Source of the DNA: Humulus lupulus
Taxonomy: Eukaryota; Streptophyta; Magnoliopsida; Rosales; Cannabaceae
Assembly: GCF_963169125.1 (NCBI RefSeq)
Contig: NC_084794.1
Coordinates: 160,505,858 to 160,569,857 of the forward strand
Length of the DNA stretch: 64,000 nucleotides
Reading direction: 5' to 3'
Part shown: piece by piece, positions 33,933-44,593 of the stretch
Layout: every line of letters starts with the position of its first letter
Numbering within the stretch: the first letter of the stretch is position 1
Position numbers and translations under genes: made by a program
Notes under the pieces: generated by a model
The model's database searches: none
Seen by the model: the letters and a program-made list of their open reading frames with translations, nothing else
Told to the model about the DNA's origin: nothing

Positions 33933-36551
33933 CTAAGCTCCGTCAGATGGCCCCTTGGAGGCCGCTGTCTCACCCTGCTCCGCCGCGCCAGAGGATTCCC
34001 CAGTCTTTGAAGGTGATGCCTCTTTCTCAAGGCGAGCTTGGAACTTCACCAGCAAGCGCGCCCAAAGGCTCGGTGACATGAAGGAGAAGTCAGCCTCCGG
34101 ATTGTAAGCCCAACAGTGATAGAACAGATCCTGCATGGACTGCTCTGAAGTGGTCCGTTCGGCCTCTAGGGCGACCTGGGCGGCCTGGATCTCAGTCTTT
34201 GCAACCTCGAGGTCCGTTCGCGAGGTAGCAAGGGAGGCTTCGAGCTCCTAGACCTTCGAGAGGGCTTTCTCCAACTCGGCCTTCGCGGTCGCCAAGGCAT
34301 CTTCAGTCGCCTTAGCCTCCTGAAGGGAAGCCTGATGCTCAGCTCTCATATCCTCGAGCTGAGTCTTGGCCCTGATGATGCTCCAGTAGAGAGCGACGAT
34401 GCCCTGCGAGAAATGAAAGATAAAATTGCCTTAGAGGAAAAACAGGGCAAAGTGTAAGGGTAAGAGCTTTACAGAGAAAATAGGGCAACTTACCGTTAGG
34501 GTCATGCTCATTGAAGACTCCATCACCCTAACCAGGCTCAGTGTCTCAATGGCCCGAAGTTCCTTCTCGGTGAACTTATAGATATGGTTGACGGCGTAGC
34601 TCACCGACTCGTACACTGTTCCCTGGAAGGCCTCTGGGATCTTCTCCAGGTCCTGAGGATTGACTGGGATGCGCACATCGGAGGCCACCACGGCCGGAGT
34701 CCCGAGCTCCGTTCCTACGTCCTGAGTAGCGGCTGGAGCTCGCGGAGGTGCTGGAGGCATTTGGCCTGCTCTTGCGGCAGGAAGAATTGCTCCCGTGTCT
34801 TGGGCAGCCGGGGTTTTCTCCTTCTCCTTTGCCGGAGACTTGGCAGAGGCCCCAGCGGTGCTCTTGGACCCCCGGAGCCTTTTTAGTCTTGGCCCAGCCA
34901 AGGGGTTTCCCCCGAAGACTGCGCCTCGCAAGCCATCCTCGGGCTGAGACATCTCTTCTGTCAAAACAAAAACATGGGTAGTACAAGTTAGCAATCATAC
35001 AGACAAGGACAAAGGGTTAAATATAAAAAGTGTGCGAATACTAAGGGAGCCCTACCCCCGAGCTGGAAGAACCTAAGACGATTATTTCCCAAACTGGCGC
35101 AAGTTCTGGGTCCGGTTCTGACTCAGGACTAGATTCTTCTACATACTGCCTAAGCCCCGAAGCATAGATACCCCTCTGGAGTGATGGCCATGTGCGTAGG
35201 TTGGTCCCATACTCCTCGAATAGGATCGACCTAAAGGCTAGTGTGTTATCTACTACTACGATACCCCTAGGCCAGCTCTCTTGGTGATCCAGCACGAGCC
35301 GGTCGACACAATGGAGCAGGAGTGTGTTCAGGTCCGGATCGCTTCGGTGACGATGGACGAGCTGCCTAGGATTGAACCTAGCCAGCCGGGGGTCTGCAGT
35401 GGCCCTATCTAAACTCCTAAACAAGTAAGGGTTACCTTGGCCAGAAGGACCCGTGGCTGCTCCGGATTGGATCCTCTCCTCGCCCATCCTCTTGGCGACC
35501 TCCAAGGTCCTCTTCCTGCTCCTCACGAGCGGAACTTCGTCGCCGTCGTCCTCCTCGTCTTCATCTCCCGCGACCTCCTCCATGATGATAGGTCTGGTGT
35601 CCCAAGCTGGGGCCGGCCCCCGGGGCCTTTTTAGGTTCAGGGTCTGATTTGGAAAAATCGGCTTGCAGAACACCATCGCCGCGTCCGTCACGAGCACGTG
35701 ATAATCCTTTTCACTAGGGGGCAAGCCCGCCAGTGTTTCATATTGGGCCCCGAGGGTCACAGATCTCTCTATCCTCGCGAAGATGGCTGCAGGATTAGTC
35801 TGAGTCAAAATGGGGTACGAGAGGAGCTAAAATAACACTTAAAATGCGAGCTAAGGATGGGAGAAACTTACGAGGACGATTGAAATAGTGGTGCTCGCAG
35901 TTCCGGAAACCAGTTGACATGAAGAACTGGTCCTTAAAGTCATTGGGATGGCTGGGCAGCTCGATAACCACCACCGTATTGGGAAACCGGGTTAAGTAGT
36001 AGAACCCATCACCTCACCCCCACTGGTCCAGGCTGGCTTTGAGGCAGAAGAAATTAAAATGTCTGCAGGAGTGGGGACCTCCCACTCGTGCTTCTGGAAC
36101 AAATACCTCAACCCTGCCAGCAGACGGTAGGAATTGGGGGGGAGCTGAAATGGGGCCAACCCCACATAGTTAAGGAAATCAGCAAAGTACTGATCCAGTG
36201 GAAGGAAGGCCCCTGCCTTAAAATGTTCACCACTCCAGGACGCGAACGACTCGTTGAGCGGCGCACAGCTCCGCTCACCTTCTGAAGCAGGTCGGGCCAC
36301 TACGGACGCTTTCCCTAAGGCGATGTTGTGGGAAAGGAAGATTTTGTTAACATTCACCTGGTCGGTTATCTTCAAAATGATCCTTTCCGCCTCAAAGAAG
36401 GCATCAGGGGCCACCTCGACCTCCTTCTCCACTGCCGGCCCGAAGCAGGGGATCGGGGAGCTAGGCATCGCTGCCTTCCCTTTGTCCTGCTGGGAGGCCG
36501 AGCTGCTGACGTTCTTTTGTGGGAGATTTCTCTTTGGAGCCATCTGGTTGC
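33933..36551 (-). pseudogene. Element B antisense gene, multi-exon, Transposase_28-like
   Basis: Best-preserved antisense gene. Exons (minus): 36551-35872, 35786-35056, 34957-34494, 34403-33933, with donors GTAAGT (35871), GTAGGG (35055) and GTAAGT (34493) and acceptors GCAG, ACAG and GCAG. Exon 2 starts at ATG 36543 (MAPKRNLPQKN) and holds FKAGAFLPLDQYFADFLNYV and GLRYLFQKHEWEVPTPADI, like the 'putative gypsy type transposon' family. Exon 3: SVTLGAQYETLAGLPPSEKD, VDNTLAFRSILFEEYG. Exon 4: Pro/Ala-rich, then IPEAFQGTVYESVSYAVNHI. Exon 5: coiled coil then FYHCWAYNPEADFSFMSPS. Damage is slight: a 1-base deletion near 36053, a TGA near 36018 shared with A, and a stop near 34249. Function unknown. 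Confidence 0.8.
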
Positions 36552-37276
36552 CTAACGAACAAAAGAAAACATCTCAGAAAAGGCGACCCAAGCATGAGGA
36601 AAAAGTAATTATTATTTACACGAGCTGAGGTAAGCCCAGCCCGTGGAGAGTGGGACCACGCGGTTCAATGAACACGCGTCTGTGCTCCCAACCGATCCTC
36701 GATTACTCGGGATTCGTGTGTCAGGAGGGTCAGGATAGAATTTTCCTTGGGGGGAAAGGTTCAGTAGGCAGAAAATTGCAAAACCGCTTGTGAGGCGTGT
36801 TCCCTAAGCTACCCGGTTTTGCACCCAAAATTTCCAAAACTCCTACCCAGAAATTTTCCCCAGAAAAAGCATCCTGAAACCCATACTCTAAAGAGATTTC
36901 CTACAACAAATATACCCTAACCTAAAAAGGTTGTCACCCTCCATATCCACAAAAACCAGCAAACCCTTGCATGCGGCTACAGTAATTTTTTTTACCTAAG
37001 CTACAGTAACATATTTTCAAAACACACAGGGTCAGGAAACTTACAGTGTGTGGCTGGGAGGTAGACGAAGGTGTTGCGTTGGTAAGAGCTTCCTCGGTGT
37101 AATAGCTTCCAAAGTTTTGGAGAAATCCGTGCGCCTAAGCCTCTTGAATGCTGAAAGTGGCAGTAGCAGGGTCGAGGGTTTCGTTCTTCTGGAGATATAG
37201 AGAGAAGAAGAAGATGAGCTTGAAGCTTGAAAAATTTCGAATGAAAGGGTGGCCCATGCGTAGGGTGGCCACCCCT
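36552..37276 (-). other. 5'-UTR intron and leader of element B antisense gene
   Basis: The minus strand has a donor GTAAGT at 37044-37039 and an acceptor TTCGTTAG ending at 36552, giving an intron of about 490 bases. The untranslated first exon lies between the TATA-like box and 37045. No ORF of interest. Confidence 0.6.
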
Positions 37277-37283
37277 TTTTATA
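37277..37283 (-). promoter_or_regulatory. TATA-like box of element B antisense gene
   Basis: The minus strand reads GCATATAAAAAGGGG, a good TATA box about 230 bases upstream of the predicted first donor. The remaining sequence up to the PPT at 37528 holds nothing else I recognise. Confidence 0.6.
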
Positions 37284-37527
37284 TGCGTAAAGGATCACGT
37301 ATAGAGGGCCGTTGGATGGCCCTGATGGGGGATCCGAGGCCCTCCACTCGAAATACGAAATGACAGCTGGGCATGGGCTAGGCCATTAAATGCGGTTCTC
37401 GTAAGACGTACCGTCACCACCCACGATGTTCCACGTATCAGACGCCTGCATAAAAGGTGGAATGCGAAGAGTTCATGGGAAAAGCCCCTACTGTGGTCTT
37501 CTATACAACGTGGTATACCACGAGCAG

Positions 37528-37543
37528 GAGCTTGGGGGGCAGA
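37528..37543 (+). other. Element B 3' polypurine tract
   Basis: GGAGCTTGGGGGGCAGA ends at the base before the 3' LTR. Confidence 0.85.
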
Positions 37544-38290
37544 TGTACGCCCTGGTTTTCACGCGGGCTGATTAGCAAGCCGAGCTGCTGACTAATCGTA
37601 GTTATCTCATGAACTCCCCTAAGACCGGAGCTTCTGTCGTTAGCTCGAGGAAGCCCAAAGGGCTCGCCTCCATTGTCCAAGATTGGAGCAGGCCCCCTGA
37701 AGGCCGAAGGTCGGGTCCAGTATGCAGCTCGTGTTACGATCTGGATATGGAGCTATGACCCCTTGAGAAGTAAACACACGCAAAGTAAACGTGCATATAT
37801 CAGGCATCACGTGTCTGATATCCCCCTGACTTCTCGGACACGCAGCAGGAACGTGCGTGTTTAGACACCCACGACTGGGTTGGGCCGTGCGGCCCATTAC
37901 TTCCTTACCTATTGATTTGACCACACTTATGTGTCAGGTTTAGGAATTAATCATGAATGTCACAGAATTGATACGACAAGTAAGAAGGTCACGGGATGAC
38001 CTCCCTACCAACTTCCAGGTGCCTTCTCCTATAAATATGGAGACCCTGGGAGTTGATAGGGGTTGGAAAAATAATCTCTTGTAAGAAATACTTTGTAACC
38101 AAATAATCAGTATAGATCAATAATATTGACTAGTGGAGTAGAAGGATTTTAACCTTCGAACCACTTAAAAACCGTTTCTTGAGTCACCCCTTTTGTCCTC
38201 TAAGATCATATATCTATTTCGGTTCACATTTAGCACTAATCCTTTTCTCTCATTCTGTTAATTACCTTTTGGCGAAGAACCGCATCAACA
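37544..38290 (+). mobile_element. Element B 3' LTR
   Basis: 747 bp, TGTACGCCCTGG...GCATCAACA, no indel relative to the 5' LTR. TATA-like CTATAAATA near 38029. Confidence 0.96.
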
Positions 38291-39060
38291 GTCTTTTATT
38301 CTGTCTTTCCTTTCATGCCATCGGTGGGGCACCTTGTACCTGGCAGATTTTACATATGACATTTTATGCCTTTATACTTTTTTGTTATGAGTAATTAGTG
38401 TATTGATTGAAATTTTTTATTTCCAATGCTTACTAAGTATATCAACTCACAACCCTCATTGGTTCACGTATCAGTATACTTTGAACACATGTATTTCACA
38501 TGCCATACTAACCTTACTCTTTTATGTTTTTCATGCTAACAACCATGGTAATGTGAGTAATATGATACTTCACCAAGTACCATGAACAAAACAGGTCAGG
38601 TCGACCACCGCATGGGTGATAGGCCGACCACCTATAGGTGGATTGGTCGACCCCCCTATAAGGGACATGGCTAGGATTCTCCTCACCAAGGCTTTTTTTA
38701 TTTTTGTTTTTTGCATGTTTGGAACATATGTTGAACAAATGTCCAAGAAAAGCTTGAGCTTGCTTAGTACTTAAGGCCACATCCTCATTGCTTATGTATA
38801 CCTCGATTGGTATGTACTATATGCCTCCCAAGTGATCATATGTTTAAAAGCCTTGGTCACTTGCTACTTGACCATGCCTTGCTTTGAGCGTTTAGACACA
38901 TAGTACTATCCTTTACACCTAATGATGCAAGGACCAAATGCTTGTCCCTCATTGGTAGTCGGGTGATGGTTTCATACTCAGTAGTAATGATACCTATACA
39001 CATATGCAGATTGTGTAGCAAGTGTCGATCACAATCTACGTAATCTCCCATGTACTTGTT
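38291..39060. other. Element C 3' internal non-coding stretch
   Basis: Continues element C after element B. No coding sequence. GGTCGACCACCGCATGGG, GGCCGACCACCTATAGGTGG and GGTCGACCCCCCTATA at 38598-38660 repeat the word cluster seen in C's LTR and antisense leader. An internal PPT-like ATCACTTGGGAGGCATAT (minus strand) lies at 38819-38836. The following text (CTTGGTCACTTGCTACTTGACCATG) also occurs after D integrase near 47620. Confidence 0.7.
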
Positions 39061-39119
39061 ATAATGATTATAGACAGAAGTATCTAAGTTGGACCAACTG
39101 GGTCTAGATGGGCTAATCG

Positions 39120-39770
39120 AACCTGTAACGAGCCTTAGATCAAATTATCGATCGGTCTCTCAAGGACCAGATTCGATTATATTCCGATGATGGCGATCGG
39201 TCTTCGAACCAACCTTTTTTTTATCGTATGGGTCGATAGGTTCCTCACAAACCAAGATCGAACATGATCAAATTAAATTGGAGACAAGGTCCTCAAAACA
39301 GTATGTTGTTTGGATCGTATGGGTCGTAGGCTCCTCACGAACCAAGATCAAACATGATCCATAATTTGATGACAAAATCCTAGTGCATGTCTCTCTTATT
39401 GATCATGTGGGTCGATAGGTTCCTCAAGAACCAGGATCGAATATGATCAAATAGTTTTGCGACAAGGTCCTAGGACCTGTCTCTCGTTTAGATCATGTGG
39501 GTCGATGGCTCCTCAAGAACAAAAGATTGAACAAGATCCATAAATTTGGCGACAAGGTCCTAGGATCTGTCTCTTGTTTGGATCGTATGGGTCGATAGGC
39601 TCCTCAAGAACCAAGATCGAACATGATCCATAATTTGGCGACAAGGTCATAGGACCTGTCTTTCATTTGGATCGTATGGGTCAATAGGCTCCTCAAGAAC
39701 CAAGATCGAACATGATCCATAATTTGGCGACAAGGTCCTAGGACATGTCTCTCTTTTGGAAGAAATTTAA
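39120..39770. repeat. Element C tandem repeat, about 88-bp unit, six to seven copies
   Basis: GGATCGTATGGGTCGATAGG followed by CTCCTCAAGAACCAAGATCG, then GGCGACAAGGTCCTAGGACC, recurs from about 39150 to 39760. It occupies the place between pol and the antisense gene where A and B have their own repeats, but the unit is different. Integrase should lie here and is missing. Confidence 0.88.
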
Positions 39771-39786
39771 AGAATTAAGTGAAACT

Positions 39787-39981
39787 TAAGAAATCAAATT
39801 CATTCATTCATTGAAGCACAATGGCTGTAATACAGATAATTCAAAAACAATAAATTTTCCTCCTGCTTGGCTATGCTTCTTTCCGTCAAGGATTCGATGG
39901 GAATGACATTCAGGGTGTCTGCATCTTTGGCACTGGCAAGCTTGGCTAAGGCATCAGCATTGGCATTTTGCTCCCTCAGGA
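39787..39981 (-). pseudogene. Element C second RNase H, C-terminal fragment
   Basis: The minus strand encodes [20 protein letters not shown], the end of the archaeal-type RNase H, then NVIPIESLTERSIA. It is the last pol sequence of C: the HHCC and catalytic core of integrase do not follow. The solo LTR 39987-42340 separates it from the rest of the domain. Confidence 0.8.
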
Positions 39982-39986
39982 CTTGT

Positions 39987-42340
39987 TGTAACGACCCAAA
40001 TTCGCTAATAAGGCTTAAGGGCCTTGACTAGTGTGCCTGGAGGGAATAATGGGAATTATGTATGATTTTTATGATTAAGATGCATGATTATGATTTTAAG
40101 CATGTTATATGACTATGTGAATTATGTTATGTGATAATTATGATGTGTGAATTGTACCACGTGGGTGCTGCGATACCAATGTGATGCACGTGCCGGGACG
40201 TTCCTAGAAAACTAGATAATGGTAACTGGTGATTTGGTAACCTGCGTAACTGTTAGTAACCATAGAGAGTAACAGGTTTTATTGGGAAAGTGGTAGAATT
40301 GTAAAGTTAGGAAAATGACAAGTAAGCCCTTGAGGTCTAGTTAGTAAGGGATATAAATGGAGGGTTAAACTAGTCTTTTGGCAGGGAATAGATGAGTAAG
40401 AACTGAAGGAAAATACAATACGTATAACACTTGGAGAAAGGGGCTTTATGCTGAATGTGGGAGACCTAGAGGAAGAACAAAACTAAGATGGAAGGGAGAG
40501 GCTGAATTTAGCTTTTGGAAGGAGAATTAAGGAGTGATTGAAGTTGTCAAGCAAGCTTAGACCAAGAATACTCAGAGGTAAGATTTTGATTATGGTATAT
40601 CTAAGTTTTAAGTCTGAAATTTTAGATAATGAATGTGATTTGAAGAAAGTTGATGGCTGGTTTTGTATGGATTCAGAATTGGGAAATCAAGGGGGAAGGA
40701 GGTTTAAAGCTAGAGGTTGGACTCACCACTCAAGGTAAGGTTTCTGTGTAATTATTAGGCTTATTTTTGTTAAGGTTTAGGGAGTTTGGAGTGTGGTTTG
40801 TGTTTGGGTTCAAGTTGTTTTTAATTCTCTGGTTTGAGTTACAAAGCATGAAACTCAAGAGTGAATCTTGGGAATAGTTGTGTGAATGGGCTTGAGTATG
40901 ATGTTTCTAGGTTGCTGTGGGGTTTATTAAGGATCTAGAGTTGGTTTTGGGACTTAGGATGGAGTTTGGGGTGATTTGGAGTGAGTTAGGCTCGGGAAAA
41001 ACGCGAAGGAAAACCCAGAATTCTGGGCCTGCGAAGGCGTGCCGCGGCACATTTTTTGCGTGCCGCGGCGTGGGGCCCCTGACTTGCTGGGTGCCGCGGC
41101 ACAAGAAAGCTGTGTCGCGGCACAAGGCCAATTTCAGGACATCAATTTTGGCAATTTTAGGCCTTTGCTCCGGGGGTTCGGGGGATGTCTCCGGGGTATG
41201 GTCTTAAGGTTTTGGGGGTCTCGAGAGTGTGGATTAGGTTCCGGGAAGGTAGCTTTGTATTGATTAGTGACAAAGGATGTTTCATTTGTGTTGTGATTAG
41301 GACTTTGGAGAGGCTCGGGGTAGAGGACTGTGCTCGCGGCTTCGTGGCATCGGAAACCAATGAATTGAAAGGTAAGAAAGCTGCACCTGAGTATGTGGTT
41401 AGGTTGGGACTAAGTGCTCCCTATGTATGTATGCACTGTTATGTGAATATGAATAATCATGTGGACACGATGGGACTAAGAGCTCCCTATATTTGTATAT
41501 CATGTCGTGTGATGGTATTATTATGCCATAGGACATGCAATACCGGCCTAAGGGTGTCGGAATCAATATTTGCGCATTGAGGCGCAGCTCGGCCACTGGG
41601 AGCTGAGGCATCTTATTTATCACTGAGCTTGGTTAAGCTGGCTAGAGTCAGTGAGTATTACACTGGGGGCGGCCCTAATGAGCCGAAGACAGTGTGTTAA
41701 ATAGAGGGTGCGACTAAGGGCGCCAACCCTGAATGTTATTTGATGGATATGACAATCTATTGGTTATGAACGTGAATATTGTGCTATGAATATAGTTGAT
41801 TGACTGTCTGAATGACAAACTGTTATTAATGATTGGATAAATGTTATGAAATGTTGAATTCTTGGTTGAGCATTGTGAAATATTTGATAAGTGTTGCTGA
41901 TCTTGCTATGTTATTATGCTGTCTTGCTGGGCCTTGGCTCACGGGTGCTACGTGGTGCAGGTAAAGGCAAGGGCAAGTTGGACCAAGCCTGAGGTGGAGA
42001 GCTCTAAGGTGAAATGTACATAGCTAACTGTTCGATCACCACGATCGAGGAGTGGACCAGGACAGGGACTACCTAATTGCTTGTTTTGCCTTAGTATGGC
42101 TGGTTATTGTATCTGAGTCTTACAACTTCTATAAACAATTTTTAAACTGTTTTTTTATTTGGGATCCCGTGTAACCAGATAATTATTCTTAATGAAAAAT
42201 GTGGCTTTTGATACCAAAACGCTTTTAACCCTAGTTCCTTTGTAGCTTCTGCAACACGATTTTAATTAAATGACTTGATTAGCAAGTCTGGCACTTTATA
42301 AACACACAGTGTAACGGTCTTGGCTATCCAGGGCGTTACA
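39987..42340 (+). mobile_element. Solo LTR (2354 bp) inserted in element C RNase H
   Basis: TGTAACGACCCAAATT...CCAGGGCGTTACA, flanked by the perfect duplication CTTGT (39982-39986, 42341-42345). Its reverse complement is closely related to 12519-15072 over the 3' half and related to 60278-62561. No PBS, PPT or coding domain. GGTGCTACGTGGTGCAGGTAAAGG near 41950 is typical of the 3' part of such plant LTRs, which supports plus orientation. Confidence 0.9.
41039..41123. repeat. Palindromic word cassette, CCGCGG type
   Basis: GTGCCGCGGCAC at 41039-41050 and 41091-41102 (perfect palindromes), TGCCGCGGCG at 41061-41070 and GTGTCGCGGCAC at 41112-41123. The position inside the LTR corresponds to the AGCGCT cassette at 13743-13853. 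Confidence 0.9.
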
Positions 42341-42345
42341 CTTGT

Positions 42346-43164
42346 ATAATTGAGTATTTCTTGACCTGTGTCAACAAGTCCTTCACCTTGTTCAGGTATG
42401 GCACCATCCTAAGTCCCTTGGCTTGATACTCCCCCAGTACCTGGTACACCACTAGCTAGGAATCGTTGAATATCTCTAGGGACTGTGTATGCACATCCCA
42501 AGACAAGCATAATCCTGCTAATAATGCCTTGTATTCAACCTTGTTGTTTGAAGCATTGAATCCAAATCTGAGAGCAGAATGGACTCGATGATTCTCTGAG
42601 TGATCAATATGATTCTTGTGCCTTAGTTGTGGTCATTGGATGCTTCATCAACATATAGCTTCCATACAGGAGTATCTCCTTCCTTCTCGGTGTCTCCATT
42701 CTTTGATTGGTAGGAAAGGTCTTCAAGGTTGGTGCCTTTGACTATGAAGTCTACCAATGCTTGTCCTTTTATCTCCATCCTCGAATGATAAGTGATATCA
42801 AACTGTCCTAGTTCCACTGCCCATTTGAGTAATCGTCCTGAGGCCTCTAGTTTCTGAAGAACTTGTCTCAGCAGTTGATCGGTCAGGACTCGAATCGAGT
42901 GAGCTTGGAAATATGGACACAGCTTTCGAAAGGCAATTAATAAACAATATGCTAGGTTTTCAAGAGGGGGATACCTAGACTCCACCCTAGTAGCCTTTTA
43001 CTGATATAGTACACAGGGTGTCGAACCCTGTTCTCTTCTTTTACCAAAGCAGTGCTGATTGCATGCTCAGTGATTGCCAAATAGATGAATAGTACTTCAC
43101 CATATATTGGCTTCGCTAGGATGTGAGGTTGAGAGAGATGCTCCTTCAAGGCTTGGAAATCTTC
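42346..43164 (-). pseudogene. Element C RNase H region (right of solo LTR, left of element D)
   Basis: The minus strand gives EEDFQALKEHLSQPHILAKP, IYLAITEHAISTALVKEENR and HPVYYISKRLL, then VLTDQLLRQVLQKLEASGRL (first RNase H). The second RNase H starts at WKLYVDEASN (normally VDGSSN). Frameshifts occur near 42985. Element D separates it from RT at the duplication CTCAC. Confidence 0.88.
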
Positions 43165-43169
43165 CTCAC

Positions 43170-43760
43170 TATTGACCCAGAGTTTGGACAACTGACACGG
43201 AGTCAAAATATGCTTGATGTGAATGAATGCGTTGAAAAGAATCGAATGACAAAAATAATAAGAACACGATGTTTTATAGTGGTTCGGCCCCAGGATCTAG
43301 TAATAACCTACGTCCACTTAGATTGTTATTGATGTGAGAATCAAAGGAGTGATCAAAGAACAAGGGTTCAATGAGTTTCACTAACCTCTGAAGAACCATA
43401 CAATATTTTGGGTAGAATTACTCTAGTATCAAATAATTCGAAAGCCAAAAAGTCCCTTCCTTGAGCTATCTTTCTCTATTTATAGGCTCAGGGGGATTAC
43501 ACGAGATTGTTACAGATATTCTCTCCTGAATAATCGGATACTCAGGAGATTGTGTGAGTTAATTTCGGGATTTACAAAGATCTTTATTGTAACATTATGT
43601 TGTATGCGGAACCATCGACCAGACTGGTCGCAGGAAAGAGTGGGCCACCTACTGCCTATAATGTATCTTCTGGTCGATACACTAGTAGAGTTCCTCCAAC
43701 TGTCAGCCACGTGTCCAGGGATCACTTGCCACGTCATCAATGCCAATTTTTTGGATAACA
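43170..43760 (-). mobile_element. Element D 3' LTR
   Basis: 591 bp; the outer end has decayed from TGTTGACCC to TATTGACCC. TATA-like CTATAAATA (minus) near 43483; G-box CACGTG near 43709. Confidence 0.94.
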
Positions 43761-43777
43761 TTTGCCCCCCAAGTTTA
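43761..43777 (-). other. Element D 3' polypurine tract
   Basis: The minus strand reads AAACTTGGGGGGCAAA directly before the LTR. Confidence 0.85.
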
Positions 43778-43993
43778 TTTATTACGAGCAATAAATAAAC
43801 TTTTGAGCGAATGACCCTTCGATGACCCCGCCATACGTGTCAGAACCCTTCGTGTGTTCTTGGAAAAAGCAACCTACTCCTGTCTAATCATGACTTTTCG
43901 GTTCCCCAGTAATAATTCGACGGCTATCCCGCTTCCCCATACTTCGAAAAAGGGAAACTGATGACTACACCTTTTTAATGCCACAGACAAACT

Positions 43994-44000
43994 TATATAA
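43994..44000 (+). promoter_or_regulatory. TATA-like box of element D antisense gene
   Basis: TATATAA, followed by an untranslated exon rich in C/T, a strong donor GTAAGTTTTT at 44172 and an acceptor TTTGCAG ending at 44593. The intervening 420 bases are the 5'-UTR intron. Confidence 0.65.
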
Positions 44001-44593
44001 CATCTCCGCAGTTTTCTTTTTCTTTTTACGCACGCTATTACTCATTTCAGAAACCCTAAAACCAGAGCTTCCATCTTCTCCTGGAGACCGCTCTTCTGCG
44101 CTTTCAAGACTCGGCCAGAGAGTTCCTCGATTTCCTAAGACCCTTTACCAATCTCCACGATCTTCTTTCTGGTAAGTTTTTGAATCCTTATGCTTCATAT
44201 TTTCGTAATGCATGCTTCTGTATGTTAACTGTTTGAGTTCATCTTCTTCTGGTTTGAGATGTTTGTCAGTAGAATGTCTTGTAGGCGAAAAAGGTTACGA
44301 GTTAGTTTGATAGTTGGGATCATACTTTTAGGACGTAAAACCGAAGTAAAAATTCGATTTTTAGGCTAGCCGAAAAATAGATTTTTCCCGCCCTAAGGGG
44401 AGTTGAAAAAGCCTTTATGAAAAAACTTTTTGCTTTCACCCTTTGATCCGTTTCTCAAACTGTTCGTGTGGAAAAATTTAACTTTTTGTTAGAATGCTGC
44501 TGTATAAAAGCTTGGCTTTTATACTCGACCAGCGTTATTCTAAAAAGCCTTTAAAAATTCTCTATCCTCACCTCCCCATTCTTCTGTTTGCAG

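Larger units (their letters stand above)
25951..38290 (+). mobile_element. Element B: Tat-type Ty3/gypsy retrotransposon, nearly complete
   Basis: 12,340 bp with the target duplication GTCTT (25946-25950, 38291-38295) and two 747-bp LTRs of equal length. I count about 20 substitutions between them (about 97% identity), so this is a young insertion into the 3' part of element C. Gag to RNase H stays in one frame apart from premature stops; a single frameshift lies near 32215 in integrase. It carries a large antisense gene at 33933-37283. It is the best reference copy in the window for reading element A. Confidence 0.96.

Noticed and set aside
41185..41580. 131-codon frame inside the solo LTR as a small protein gene
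   Set aside because: The sequence is LTR that is non-coding in the related copies at 12519-15072 and 60278-62561, where the frame is not kept.
39987..42340. MITE or DNA transposon instead of LTR
   Set aside because: TG...CA ends, a 5-bp target duplication and the length suit an LTR; terminal inverted repeats are only about 8-9 bases.
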